Assembly: GCF_018128065.1 (NCBI RefSeq)
Contig: NZ_CP072360.1
Span: forward strand, 748,501 to 812,500
DNA from: Prevotella melaninogenica
GTDB lineage: Bacteria; Bacteroidota; Bacteroidia; Bacteroidales; Bacteroidaceae
Length of the DNA stretch: 64,000 bases
Direction of reading: 5' to 3'
The notes beneath the pieces were generated by a model that saw only the letters and a program-made list of their open reading frames with translations, made no database searches and was not told the origin of the DNA. Below, in pieces: positions 54,644-62,413 of the stretch (within the stretch, counting starts at the first letter, position 1; each line of letters begins with the position of its first letter). Made by a program: the position numbers and the translations under genes.

Positions 54644-55804
54644 TTAGCAAACCTTGTGAGAACCGTCACTGATAACGACAGGATAAATCTCAGGAGCATG
54701 ACCATACTTTGCTTTGAACTTCTCTGTCACGTCAGCAATGAACTTGTCATACAAATCGTCCTTAATGAGGTTGATGGTACAGCCACCAAAGCCGCCACCC
54801 ATGATGCGCGAACCAGTCACGCCATCTTCCTTAGCAATGTCGTTGAGGAAGTCAAGCTCTTCGCAGCTTACCTCATACTCTTTGCTAAGTCCGTAATGCG
54901 TTTCGTACATCATCTTTCCAACGGTCTCGTAGTCGCCAGCATTGAGTGCATCACAGACAGCGAGAACACGTTCCTTCTCACCGAGAACGAAGTGCGCACG
55001 CTTATAGTCCTCAGCACTTACCTTGTCCTTAACAGCCTCTAATTCTTCCTCATTGACATCACGCAATGTCTCGAATTTCTTGTCTGGGAACTGCTTCGCA
55101 ACAGCTTCAACAACGTTCTCACAGCTTCTGCGGCGGTCGTTATACGGGCTTCCAACGAGTTCGTGCTTAACCTTTGAATTGACGAGAGCGAGCTTGTAAC
55201 CCTGTGGATTGAATGGGAAGTACTCGAACTCACGGCTACGGCAGTCAAGACGCATCAGCTTACCTTTCTGACCGAAGACACTTGCGAACTGGTCCATAAT
55301 ACCACAGTTTACACCGATATACTTATGTTCTGTTGCCTGACCAGCGAGAACGATGTCCCACTTTGAAATCTTATTATCAGCAAATAAGTCGTTCAATGCA
55401 CATCCGAAACAACTCTCCATAGCAGCAGAAGAGCTCATACCTGCACCGAGAGGTACGTCACCTGCAAAGGCAATGTTGAAACCCTTTACGTCAACACCAA
55501 GTGCCTTAAACTCCTGAACCATACCATAAATGAAGCGTGCCCATGTAGCGCGTGGACCCTCTGGGTCATCAACTTTGAACTCTACACGGTCCTTGAGGTC
55601 GATAGAGTAGCACATAACAGTGTTTGTACCATTAGGACGAACCTCTGCCATAATGCCCTTGTCTACTGCACCTGGGAATACGAAGCCCCCATTATAATCG
55701 GTATGCTCGCCAATGAGATTGATACGACCTGGTGAAAAATAAATGTTTCCTGTCTTGCCGTCGAAGTGCTTAATAAAACGACTTCTTACGAATTCTATGT
55801 CCAT
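54644..55804 (-). CDS. galK: Galactokinase
   Basis: A 386-residue GHMP kinase that makes galactose 1-phosphate. The start MDIEFVRSRFIKHF is chosen over a frame starting at 55879. Motifs in order: SPGRINLIGEHTDYNGGF (about residues 22-40), the ATP loop PLGAGMSSSAAMES (about 122-135) and the third motif GSRIMGGGFGGCTINLI. It follows the symporter gene by 90 bases, last gene of the galM-symporter-galK unit. galT and galE are not nearby. Confidence 0.96.
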   Translation of the reverse strand: MDIEFVRSRFIKHFDGKTGNIYFSPGRINLIGEHTDYNGGFVFPGAVDKGIMAEVRPNGTNTVMCYSIDLKDRVEFKVDDPEGPRATWARFIYGMVQEFKALGVDVKGFNIAFAGDVPLGAGMSSSAAMESCFGCALNDLFADNKISKWDIVLAGQATEHKYIGVNCGIMDQFASVFGQKGKLMRLDCRSREFEYFPFNPQGYKLALVNSKVKHELVGSPYNDRRRSCENVVEAVAKQFPDKKFETLRDVNEEELEAVKDKVSAEDYKRAHFVLGEKERVLAVCDALNAGDYETVGKMMYETHYGLSKEYEVSCEELDFLNDIAKEDGVTGSRIMGGGFGGCTINLIKDDLYDKFIADVTEKFKAKYGHAPEIYPVVISDGSHKVC

Positions 55805-55894
55805 GTTAGTAATTCTTTGAATAATTGTTATTATATAAAGGTAATATCTCAATATAATGGCAAGCATAGTGCCTGCCATTATAAAGATGTCTGT

Positions 55895-57178
55895 TTAAGC
55901 TTTCTTTGAAGGATGAGAGCCAATCAATGCGTAGAAGAGCATGTAGGCAAGCATTGCTACAATCAGCCAGTAGCTCTGGATGTCGCCAACCTTGGTAGCC
56001 ATAAGGTTCTGAATCAATGGCATTACACCACCACCCACAACCATAGTCATGAAGAGACCAGAAGCTGTTGCAGTGTATTTTCCGAGACCTTCTGTTGCGA
56101 GGTTGAAGATAACACCCCACATCACTGATGTACAAATACCGCAAAGGATGATGAGTAATACCTTTGTTGGAACCTCTGCCTGAATCAAAGTGCTCTCTGC
56201 AATGTTAGGAATTGTAAGGCTCATCTTACTTGCCTCTGGCATGAAGATTGCCACAATAAGAAGTAACAGGGCGACAGCTGATGTCACTGTTAGCTGTGTA
56301 CGTGAAGAAACCTTACCACTGATGAAAGCACTAACGAAGCGACCAACGAGCATCAACAACCAGTAGATACCTGCGATAAGACCTGCTATGGCAGCACTAC
56401 CGAGCACTCCGCCTTCTGCAACGGGCTGGCTAAGATAGAACAGAAGCTGTCCTGGAATACCCACCTCAATACCTACGTAGAAGAAGATGGCAATGATACC
56501 AAGTACCAATTGGCGATAACCCAAGGCACCCTTGATACCACCTACAACGTCAGACTTCTCTGTCTCTGGCTCTGTCAACTGTGTGAACCATACGATAATG
56601 AAAGATGCTGCAAAGATTACCAAAGCGATGAGCAACAATGGAGATACGACCTTGAGCGATGTACTCTTAGTGATTTCGCCAATCATAGAGCCGGCAACCA
56701 TTGGCGTCAATGTAGCTGCGAGTGAGTTCAATGATGCACCTGTCTGGATAAGCTGATTACCACGGTTACCACCCCCACCAAGAAGGTTCAACATTGGGTT
56801 TACTACTGTATTCAAGATACAAACACAGAAACCACAGACGAAGGCACCGAGCAGGTAAACAACGTATGTGCTGATTTCGTTGCCGTCCATTGTACTTGAT
56901 ACGTATTGAATGCCAATACCAAAGAAACCAAGTGCCAATGCGATCAGTGCAGTCTTCTTGTACCCATACTTTGTAATCATCATACCAGCAGGAATACCCA
57001 TGAAGAGGTAAGCTGCAAAGTTCATCATGTTACCCATCATACCTGCCCACTCATAGTGCTGTTTCCATATTGTACCGAATGGTGCCGCCATATTGGTAAC
57101 GAAGGAGATCATCGCAAACAGGAACATCATGGTGATAATCGCCACCAAGGTTCCTTTCTTGTTAGTTTGTTTTTCCAT
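55895..57178 (-). CDS. Sugar/H+ symporter of the FucP-like MFS group
   Basis: A 427-residue major-facilitator transporter with about 12 membrane helices. The conserved segment FMGIPAGMMITKYGYKKTAL (about residues 55-75) and GNRGNQLIQTGASLNSLAA resemble the FHS family of fucose, glucose or galactose symporters. Placement between galM and galK makes galactose or glucose the likely substrate. The ligand is inferred from position. Confidence 0.93.
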   Translation of the reverse strand: MEKQTNKKGTLVAIITMMFLFAMISFVTNMAAPFGTIWKQHYEWAGMMGNMMNFAAYLFMGIPAGMMITKYGYKKTALIALALGFFGIGIQYVSSTMDGNEISTYVVYLLGAFVCGFCVCILNTVVNPMLNLLGGGGNRGNQLIQTGASLNSLAATLTPMVAGSMIGEITKSTSLKVVSPLLLIALVIFAASFIIVWFTQLTEPETEKSDVVGGIKGALGYRQLVLGIIAIFFYVGIEVGIPGQLLFYLSQPVAEGGVLGSAAIAGLIAGIYWLLMLVGRFVSAFISGKVSSRTQLTVTSAVALLLLIVAIFMPEASKMSLTIPNIAESTLIQAEVPTKVLLIILCGICTSVMWGVIFNLATEGLGKYTATASGLFMTMVVGGGVMPLIQNLMATKVGDIQSYWLIVAMLAYMLFYALIGSHPSKKA

Positions 57179-57224
57179 TGTTGTATTTCAGTTTTTATTT
57201 ATTATTCTTACTTAATCGCAGTCG

Positions 57225-58316
57225 TTATTTCTCCACACCGAACTTATAAATAGTCTTCTGTGTGTACTCCTTACCTGGTTCCAAGATGACTGAAGGAAAG
57301 TAAGGATGGTTAGGACTGTCAGGGAAGTGCTGTGCCTCGAAGCAGATAGCACTGCGACGTGGGAAGGTTGCACCATGCTGCCCCTTGTAGCCGTCAGCCC
57401 AGTTATGGGTATAAACCTGAACACCTGGTTCTGTGGTATATACTTCCATTGTTCTTCCACTCTTTGGTTCTTTAATACGTGCAGCGAATGAGAGTTCGCC
57501 CTCTTCCTTCTTATTTAGGACGAAGCAGTGGTCATAACCCGCACCATTCTTGATCTGCTCGTGGTCAGCATCAATATCCTGACCTACGGCTTTTGGCTCA
57601 CGGAAGTCGAATGGAGTTCCTGCTACCTTCAAAATCTCGCCCGTTGGAATTGATGTCTCGTCAATAGGGATGTAGAAGTCAGCATTAATCTGGCACTCTA
57701 AGTCGTCAATCGTCGGTGTTGGATTAGCAATACCTGCCAAAGAGAAGAATCCATGACTGGTAAGATTGATGATCGTCTTCTTATTTGTCTTTGCTGAATA
57801 TTTGATGATAAGCTCGTCATCATCAGAGAATGAATAAGCTACCCAAACGTCAACCTCGCCCGTGTACCCTTCTTCGCCGTATGAAGAGGTATATTTCAAT
57901 ACAACGGCGTGGTCGTTAACCTGTACAGCATCCCATACCTTTGCATTAAAGCCTTTCTTACCTCCGTGCAAAGAGTTAGGACCGTTATTAATAGCGAGTT
58001 TATATTCCTTTCCGTTCAACTGGAAACGTCCTTTAGCAATACGATTGCCATAACGACCAATAAGGGTTGAAAGGTAAGGCTCTGGTGAGCTGATAACCTC
58101 TTGTATATTATCATGTCCTTGAATGACATTTGCCAAGTTTCCTTCTTTATCAGGAACCATAATTGCAACAATAGCACCACCGTAGTTAGTGACTGCAACT
58201 TCATTGCCCTTGGCATTTCTGAGTACATAGAGATCGGTTTTCTTACCATCTATTATAGTCTGGAAGTCCTCTTTCTTCAGACCACACACATAGTGTGTCT
58301 CTTCGGCATTTACCAT
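57225..58316 (-). CDS. galM: Aldose 1-epimerase
   Basis: A 363-residue mutarotase that interconverts alpha and beta anomers of galactose so the kinase can act. Features are GNRIAKGRFQLNGKEYKLAI (about residues 90-110), NGPNSLHGGKKGFNAKVWD (His), INLTSHGFFSLAG (His) and the Glu near the end in RSAICFEAQHFPDSPNHP. No signal peptide, so it is cytoplasmic. First gene of the galactose unit. Only a weak TTACTTTG-like -7 element is seen (about 58350). Confidence 0.94.
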   Translation of the reverse strand: MVNAEETHYVCGLKKEDFQTIIDGKKTDLYVLRNAKGNEVAVTNYGGAIVAIMVPDKEGNLANVIQGHDNIQEVISSPEPYLSTLIGRYGNRIAKGRFQLNGKEYKLAINNGPNSLHGGKKGFNAKVWDAVQVNDHAVVLKYTSSYGEEGYTGEVDVWVAYSFSDDDELIIKYSAKTNKKTIINLTSHGFFSLAGIANPTPTIDDLECQINADFYIPIDETSIPTGEILKVAGTPFDFREPKAVGQDIDADHEQIKNGAGYDHCFVLNKKEEGELSFAARIKEPKSGRTMEVYTTEPGVQVYTHNWADGYKGQHGATFPRRSAICFEAQHFPDSPNHPYFPSVILEPGKEYTQKTIYKFGVEK

Positions 58317-58624
58317 GATGTTCTGTTTTTAGTTACTATTTCAAGACCTGCAAAGTAAATAAAAATAAACGAAAACTGCAAACTTAACTTTGAAAATAAT
58401 ACGATATGGTGTGTTAAAAACAATTAACACAACAATACCTTTAACTCAATTCAGTCATTGGAAATATACTGAAAAACAGCCTATCCTTCCCTCAGCCTAC
58501 TCCGTAGGGAAAGACTGCCTGGGAGGTCTTGCTGTACTATCAATGATCTTTAGATCTCTGGGGATTTCGTTAAACAAAAGAAATCTATTCTTCTACTTTA
58601 TCGAAGTTCTGTGTAAAAATAAAC
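58317..58624. other. Gap between galM and the MITE
   Basis: No supported gene. A 139-codon frame at 58390-58809 runs across into the MITE and is not conserved, so it is not called. Confidence 0.5.
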
Positions 58625-59100
58625 GGCTCTATAACGAATTGTGTAGGTTGTTTGCCCCGATTAGAATAATATCTGTTGTATCCATAAAAAGAAGTTATTG
58701 GCTCAGTTTAGTTTTACTCTTTAACACTTTAGCCAATGGAAAAGGATGTTTTAAGGTCTTATTTCATACAATATTCGTGAATGTTTACCATCATTTGCTG
58801 TGGTGCTGATACTCTGCACATGTGGTGCGGGCGCTTAGCACATATGGTGCGGAGGGTTAACACCACATGTGCGGAGGGTAAAATTCACCATGATATAAGG
58901 ATGACAGGGGATGAATTGTGAGCAAAATGTTGTAATACTAAGAATACGCAGGAGGTGTGTAGAAGTTTGTTTAGCTCAAATTCCTTTATACTTTGTAGAT
59001 TAATTCGTCTTCATCTGTTCAGCCATAAAGCCATTAAACATAGGAACGCTGGCAAGGAAAAACTATTTACCCACACGATTCGTTATAGAACCAAATAAAC
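58617..59100. mobile_element. MITE-like element, copy 2, with perfect 8-bp target duplication
   Basis: Element 58625-59092 (468 bp) with ends beginning GGCTCTATAACGAATTGTG and inverted GGTTCTATAACGAATCGTG. AAATAAAC repeats directly at 58617-58624 and 59093-59100. GG-starting ends and an 8-bp duplication match the ISL3 family. The interior is alignable with copy 1, including the palindrome block near 58798-58885. No gene inside. Confidence 0.88.
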
Positions 59101-59461
59101 TTAATTCATAATTACCATTGCTTGCCATGGTTTATCACCACAAGCACCTGTAAACTTGTCTACTAAAGAATCGGCTACTATCTAAGAATATTGGGGAACA
59201 AAGATGATGCTATAACAAAAAAACATCTAAATAGCAATATGTAATAAAGTGTTGTTTTACAATGTATTATGCTTATAAACAAAAGAATTTTAGCACCGTA
59301 CTAAGTCACTCAACCCTGATGTTTAGGGTTTTCCCCCTCCTATATAGGGGAAATCCTTTTCACATGTTTATTTTTCTTTGTTCCTTTGCAACATGAAAGT
59401 TAGGAAATGCGCTTCAAAGCAGAACCAAAACTTGATAAAAACATAATAAAAGGTAACGATT
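59101..59461. other. Gap upstream of the Gly/Tyr-rich protein
   Basis: Two hairpins lie here: AACCCTGATGTTTAGGGTT (59312-59330) and TTCCCC...GGGGAA (59331-59352, GC-rich palindrome family). A minus-strand coding-like end reads VDKFTGACGDKPWQAMVIMN before a stop near 59100. It may be a gene scrap. No promoter matches the full consensus, though TTCCTTTG is near 59381-59388. Confidence 0.4.
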
Positions 59462-60331
59462 ATGAGAAAGATAGTACTAACCCTCATCGCATCGCTCATG
59501 GTATATGGCGCATCAACAAGCGCAATGAGTTATGAGCAAGCTCGAGTACAAGCACTCTTTCTAACGGATAAGATGGCTTACGAGCTGAATCTGACTGAGG
59601 CACAATATGAGGCAGCCTACGAGATCAATTTGGATTACCTCATGAGTGTCAACACAGTAGACGACCTCTACGGAATGTATTGGTCACATCGCAATGTAGA
59701 TTTAAGCTATATCCTCTATGATTGGCAATATCGTGCATACGTTGAAGCAGCATATTTCTACCGTCCATTGAGATGGGATTCAGGGTACTGGAGATTTGGC
59801 GTTTATGCCCGCTACCCACGTCGTGACTACTATTACTTTGGACAACCAAGCTTCTATAATGTCTACAATGGCGCACATAGTTGGCGAATGAATGGCGGAA
59901 GAAGTTGGTATAACGGGAGAGAACTTTTCTATGGAAGAGATTATAATTCTCGATACGGTATGAGAGACAGCTACTTACGAGGCGATTACAATAGAGGAGG
60001 AAGCTACTATTATAATAATGGTCCGACCTATCAGAACGACCGCTATCGCAGCTTCGGCAACCAGCAACGCGGCAACTTCGATGGACCACGTAATTACCAA
60101 TATTACGCACCGCGAGAGAGTTCTACTCGTACAACAGTTACTCAACCGAATTACGGGAATAACTTTGGAGGGAGTAGAAGTTACGGTAGCGCAACAAGAA
60201 GCTATGAGCCAAGTCGCTCATTCAGCGCCCCAAGCAACAGCTTTGGTGGAGGTGGCGCAACATTCGGTGGTAGTCGCTCAGGTGGAAGTAATAACTCAAA
60301 CGGAGGAAGTTCCTTCGGAGGACATAGATAA
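59462..60331 (+). CDS. Secreted Gly/Tyr/Ser-rich protein
   Basis: A 289-residue exported protein. The signal peptide is about residues 1-21 (ending STSA). A conserved part, about 24-110, is rich in helices (ARVQALFLTDKMAYELNL, then ILYDWQYRAYVEAAYFY). A low-complexity tail (about 130-289) is rich in Gly, Ser, Tyr, Arg and Asn, including SNSFGGGGATFGGSRSGGSN. Such tails are seen in surface or extracellular-matrix proteins. No family is identified. It stands alone, opposite in direction to the cluster downstream. Confidence 0.75.
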   Translation: MRKIVLTLIASLMVYGASTSAMSYEQARVQALFLTDKMAYELNLTEAQYEAAYEINLDYLMSVNTVDDLYGMYWSHRNVDLSYILYDWQYRAYVEAAYFYRPLRWDSGYWRFGVYARYPRRDYYYFGQPSFYNVYNGAHSWRMNGGRSWYNGRELFYGRDYNSRYGMRDSYLRGDYNRGGSYYYNNGPTYQNDRYRSFGNQQRGNFDGPRNYQYYAPRESSTRTTVTQPNYGNNFGGSRSYGSATRSYEPSRSFSAPSNSFGGGGATFGGSRSGGSNNSNGGSSFGGHR

Positions 60332-60517
60332 CGACATTAAGATATAATAAAGAGACATTGATTCAATCAGGTTTAAATACTAAGCACTAAGGTTTTAAAA
60401 GATAAAAGATTAGAGGAATTAAGGTATAAAAGATTGTTTAGCAGTTAGCAAACCTTTGAGTAAAACTGCATTCAGACCAAATTAGAGATGTAACAAAGAG
60501 AGTTATTTAAATGAAGG

Positions 60518-60547
60518 AGAGGGGTTTCACGTGAGTGAAGTTCCTCT
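60518..60547 (-). terminator. Hairpin downstream of the AMP-ligase gene
   Basis: AGAGGGGTTTCAC pairs with GTGAAGTTCCTCT using G-T pairs. It lies 46 bases past the stop at 60594 and a strong U-run is lacking. Confidence 0.35.
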
Positions 60548-60593
60548 TCGCCCTTTATATTTTTGAGGGAATCTACAATGCATTCTTTTCAGC

Positions 60594-61898
60594 TTAGACA
60601 GCATAGAACTTACGATCAATCTTACCGTTAAAGGTGCGCTGTATGACCTCAACCTCGCCATAAAGCACAGGAATCTTATAAGTTTCAAGCCTATCTTTTA
60701 AGAAAAGTATCAACTTCTTTTTATCATAACCATTATGTGGCACAACTAATAACTTCAATACGGTACCCACTACAGGATGGTTTGCTGAAATGCAGATGCA
60801 ATCTTTCACTGTTGGAAAAGCCAATGCAACCTCCTCTACTTCGGATGGAGCGACCTTATAACCCCCTACGTTTATAGTGTCATCTCCCCTCCCTAACAAA
60901 CAAAGTCGACCTTTTTCATCAATCCGTCCTAAGTCTGCCGTCCTTATCACTCCGTCTTTCAGAACGTTTCTCGTAGCTTCTTCATCGTTCCAGTAGCCTG
61001 TCATCAACGTCTTTCCCTTACAAGCCACATAGCCATCAGCAGTTATAAAAAACGAGGAATGCTTCATCTTGTGTCCCACACAGCCAGCAAGACTCGCACC
61101 GTCGTTATAATCATAGGTAGAGATGATACCTGTCTCTGTAGAAGCATACGTGTTATAAAGTCGACTATGAGGTAACAGCTCACAGAATAGCTTCATATCT
61201 GTGGCCGCCAAAGGTGCTGCGCCAGTCTCAACGAAGTCAATCTTATCAGCTACGGCTATCAGCTCTTTCTTCCATAGGGTAATGAGTATTCGAATGGCAG
61301 CAGGAACAAGAAAGGTTGCGACCTTATTCGGCGCATCATCAATCGCTGTAAAGAAAGCCTTTATGTCTTTCATTCCATCGATGACGTGAATCGTTCCGCC
61401 CACGTAGATAGTAGGGTAAACTTTCGAAAGACTACCGATATGATTGAGAGGACCATTAATAATAAACGTTACATCGTGACTGAACCCTTGCGACAAAACA
61501 AGGTTCTCCGCATTGGCCATGATGGTTTGGTGACTTATCATAACAGCCTTGGCATTCCCCGTTGTACCTGTAGTAAACAGGATGTCAGCCACTTCTTCAG
61601 GTACTATCCCCTGTTCTAAAGTTTCTGCATAATCGTTTAATTTCTTAGCCGGAATGTCTTTATGCAAAGGAACTGCCACCGCACCGGTCAAGTGAAGCGC
61701 AAAGTAAGTAATGAAGAAGTCGACGGTGGGATATGCAACAATAGGAATCAGGCACCCTCTTATGTCCCCCATAGAGTCCGCCTTATCCTTTATCGCCTGA
61801 TACAGTTGCCGATAGGTCAGACTTTTTTCTCCACAGACAAGAGCCACCTTGTCAGGATACAAAGCAGCATTCTTACGCAACTTATCTTCAATCACCAT
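60594..61898 (-). CDS. AMP-binding (acyl-CoA/ACP synthetase-like) enzyme
   Basis: A 434-residue adenylating enzyme that activates a carboxylic acid with ATP. Motifs are ILFTTGTTGNAKAVMISHQ (phosphate loop, about residues 106-124), YASTETG (about 265), ADLGRIDEKGRLCLLGRGDD (about 325-345) and the catalytic Lys in TFNGKIDRKF near the end. It is shorter than typical ligases (about 500-550), so the amino end is reduced. It overlaps the ACP gene (stop/start by 11 bases), implying loading of the product on that ACP. The substrate is unknown. Confidence 0.9.
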   Translation of the reverse strand: MVIEDKLRKNAALYPDKVALVCGEKSLTYRQLYQAIKDKADSMGDIRGCLIPIVAYPTVDFFITYFALHLTGAVAVPLHKDIPAKKLNDYAETLEQGIVPEEVADILFTTGTTGNAKAVMISHQTIMANAENLVLSQGFSHDVTFIINGPLNHIGSLSKVYPTIYVGGTIHVIDGMKDIKAFFTAIDDAPNKVATFLVPAAIRILITLWKKELIAVADKIDFVETGAAPLAATDMKLFCELLPHSRLYNTYASTETGIISTYDYNDGASLAGCVGHKMKHSSFFITADGYVACKGKTLMTGYWNDEEATRNVLKDGVIRTADLGRIDEKGRLCLLGRGDDTINVGGYKVAPSEVEEVALAFPTVKDCICISANHPVVGTVLKLLVVPHNGYDKKKLILFLKDRLETYKIPVLYGEVEVIQRTFNGKIDRKFYAV

Positions 61899-62118
61899 CC
61901 TTATTAAGTTTCTGCTTAACTAATTCAACCAAGCTGTCGAGCGTCTTGAAGTTCTTTGGTGTCACATCAGTGCGATTCAGTTCGATGCCATACATATCGG
62001 AGAGAACCATCAGGATAGTTGTTATCCCAAGAGAGTCAAGCTCCTGAAAGAGAAAGTCGGAATCTAAATCGACAATTGGTAGTACTTCTTCTAATTTCTT
62101 ACGAATATCTTCTTTCAT
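61888..62118 (-). CDS. Acyl carrier protein
   Basis: A 76-residue carrier with the phosphopantetheine site DSLGITTILMVL (Ser29 in DSL). It has an acidic amino half and four-helix ACP pattern. It is not the housekeeping AcpP by sequence (MKEDIRKKLEEVLPIVDLD). It is coupled to the AMP ligase downstream and follows the esterase remnant by 18 bases. Confidence 0.88.
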   Translation of the reverse strand: MKEDIRKKLEEVLPIVDLDSDFLFQELDSLGITTILMVLSDMYGIELNRTDVTPKNFKTLDSLVELVKQKLNKDGD

Positions 62119-62136
62119 ATTATCTTGTTGTTGTTT

Positions 62137-62399
62137 TTATTTGAATAAACGTGGGAGAAAGTCCAATAGAAACCTGCGCCTGTTCACCCAGCTATGTCCT
62201 CCAGAAGTCACATTATAGGTGTACTTACAGCCTAAGTTGGACAGCTTTGAAATCCACTATACCCGACTTCTTGTTGACATAACGGAAAAGCTGTATTATG
62301 ATTCTCCAGAACAGGCATTGTCCTATTTGTCGTCTGCTGCGCTGTTGCCACCGTGGAAAGGAGACAGCTCATGATGATAGATTCTATATATTTCTTCAT
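62137..62399 (-). pseudogene. Collapsed secreted esterase gene (alpha/beta hydrolase remnant)
   Basis: Reading the minus strand, an ATG at 62397-62399 begins MKKYIESIIMSCLLSTVATA, a signal peptide. The same sequence ends in another frame with LGCKYTYNVTSGGHSWVNRR and FLLDFLPRLFK, the typical carboxy end (catalytic His in GGHxW) of bacterial esterases. The middle reads FRYVNKKSGIVDFKA only in a third frame. About 200 codons between the two ends are missing and several frameshifts are present. The spacing to neighbours (14 bases after the MMPL fusion, 18 before the ACP) shows it was an operon member. Confidence 0.72.
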
Positions 62400-62413
62400 A
62401 CTCGCATTCCTTA

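Noticed and set aside
58390..58809. A 139-codon frame before and inside the second MITE
   Set aside because: It crosses the target duplication and MITE end, so it could not predate the insertion, and the MITE portion is not kept open in copy 1.
58950..59092. Target duplication claimed for MITE copy 1 by analogy
   Set aside because: Flanks of copy 1 do not match over 8 bases, so a duplication is claimed only for copy 2.
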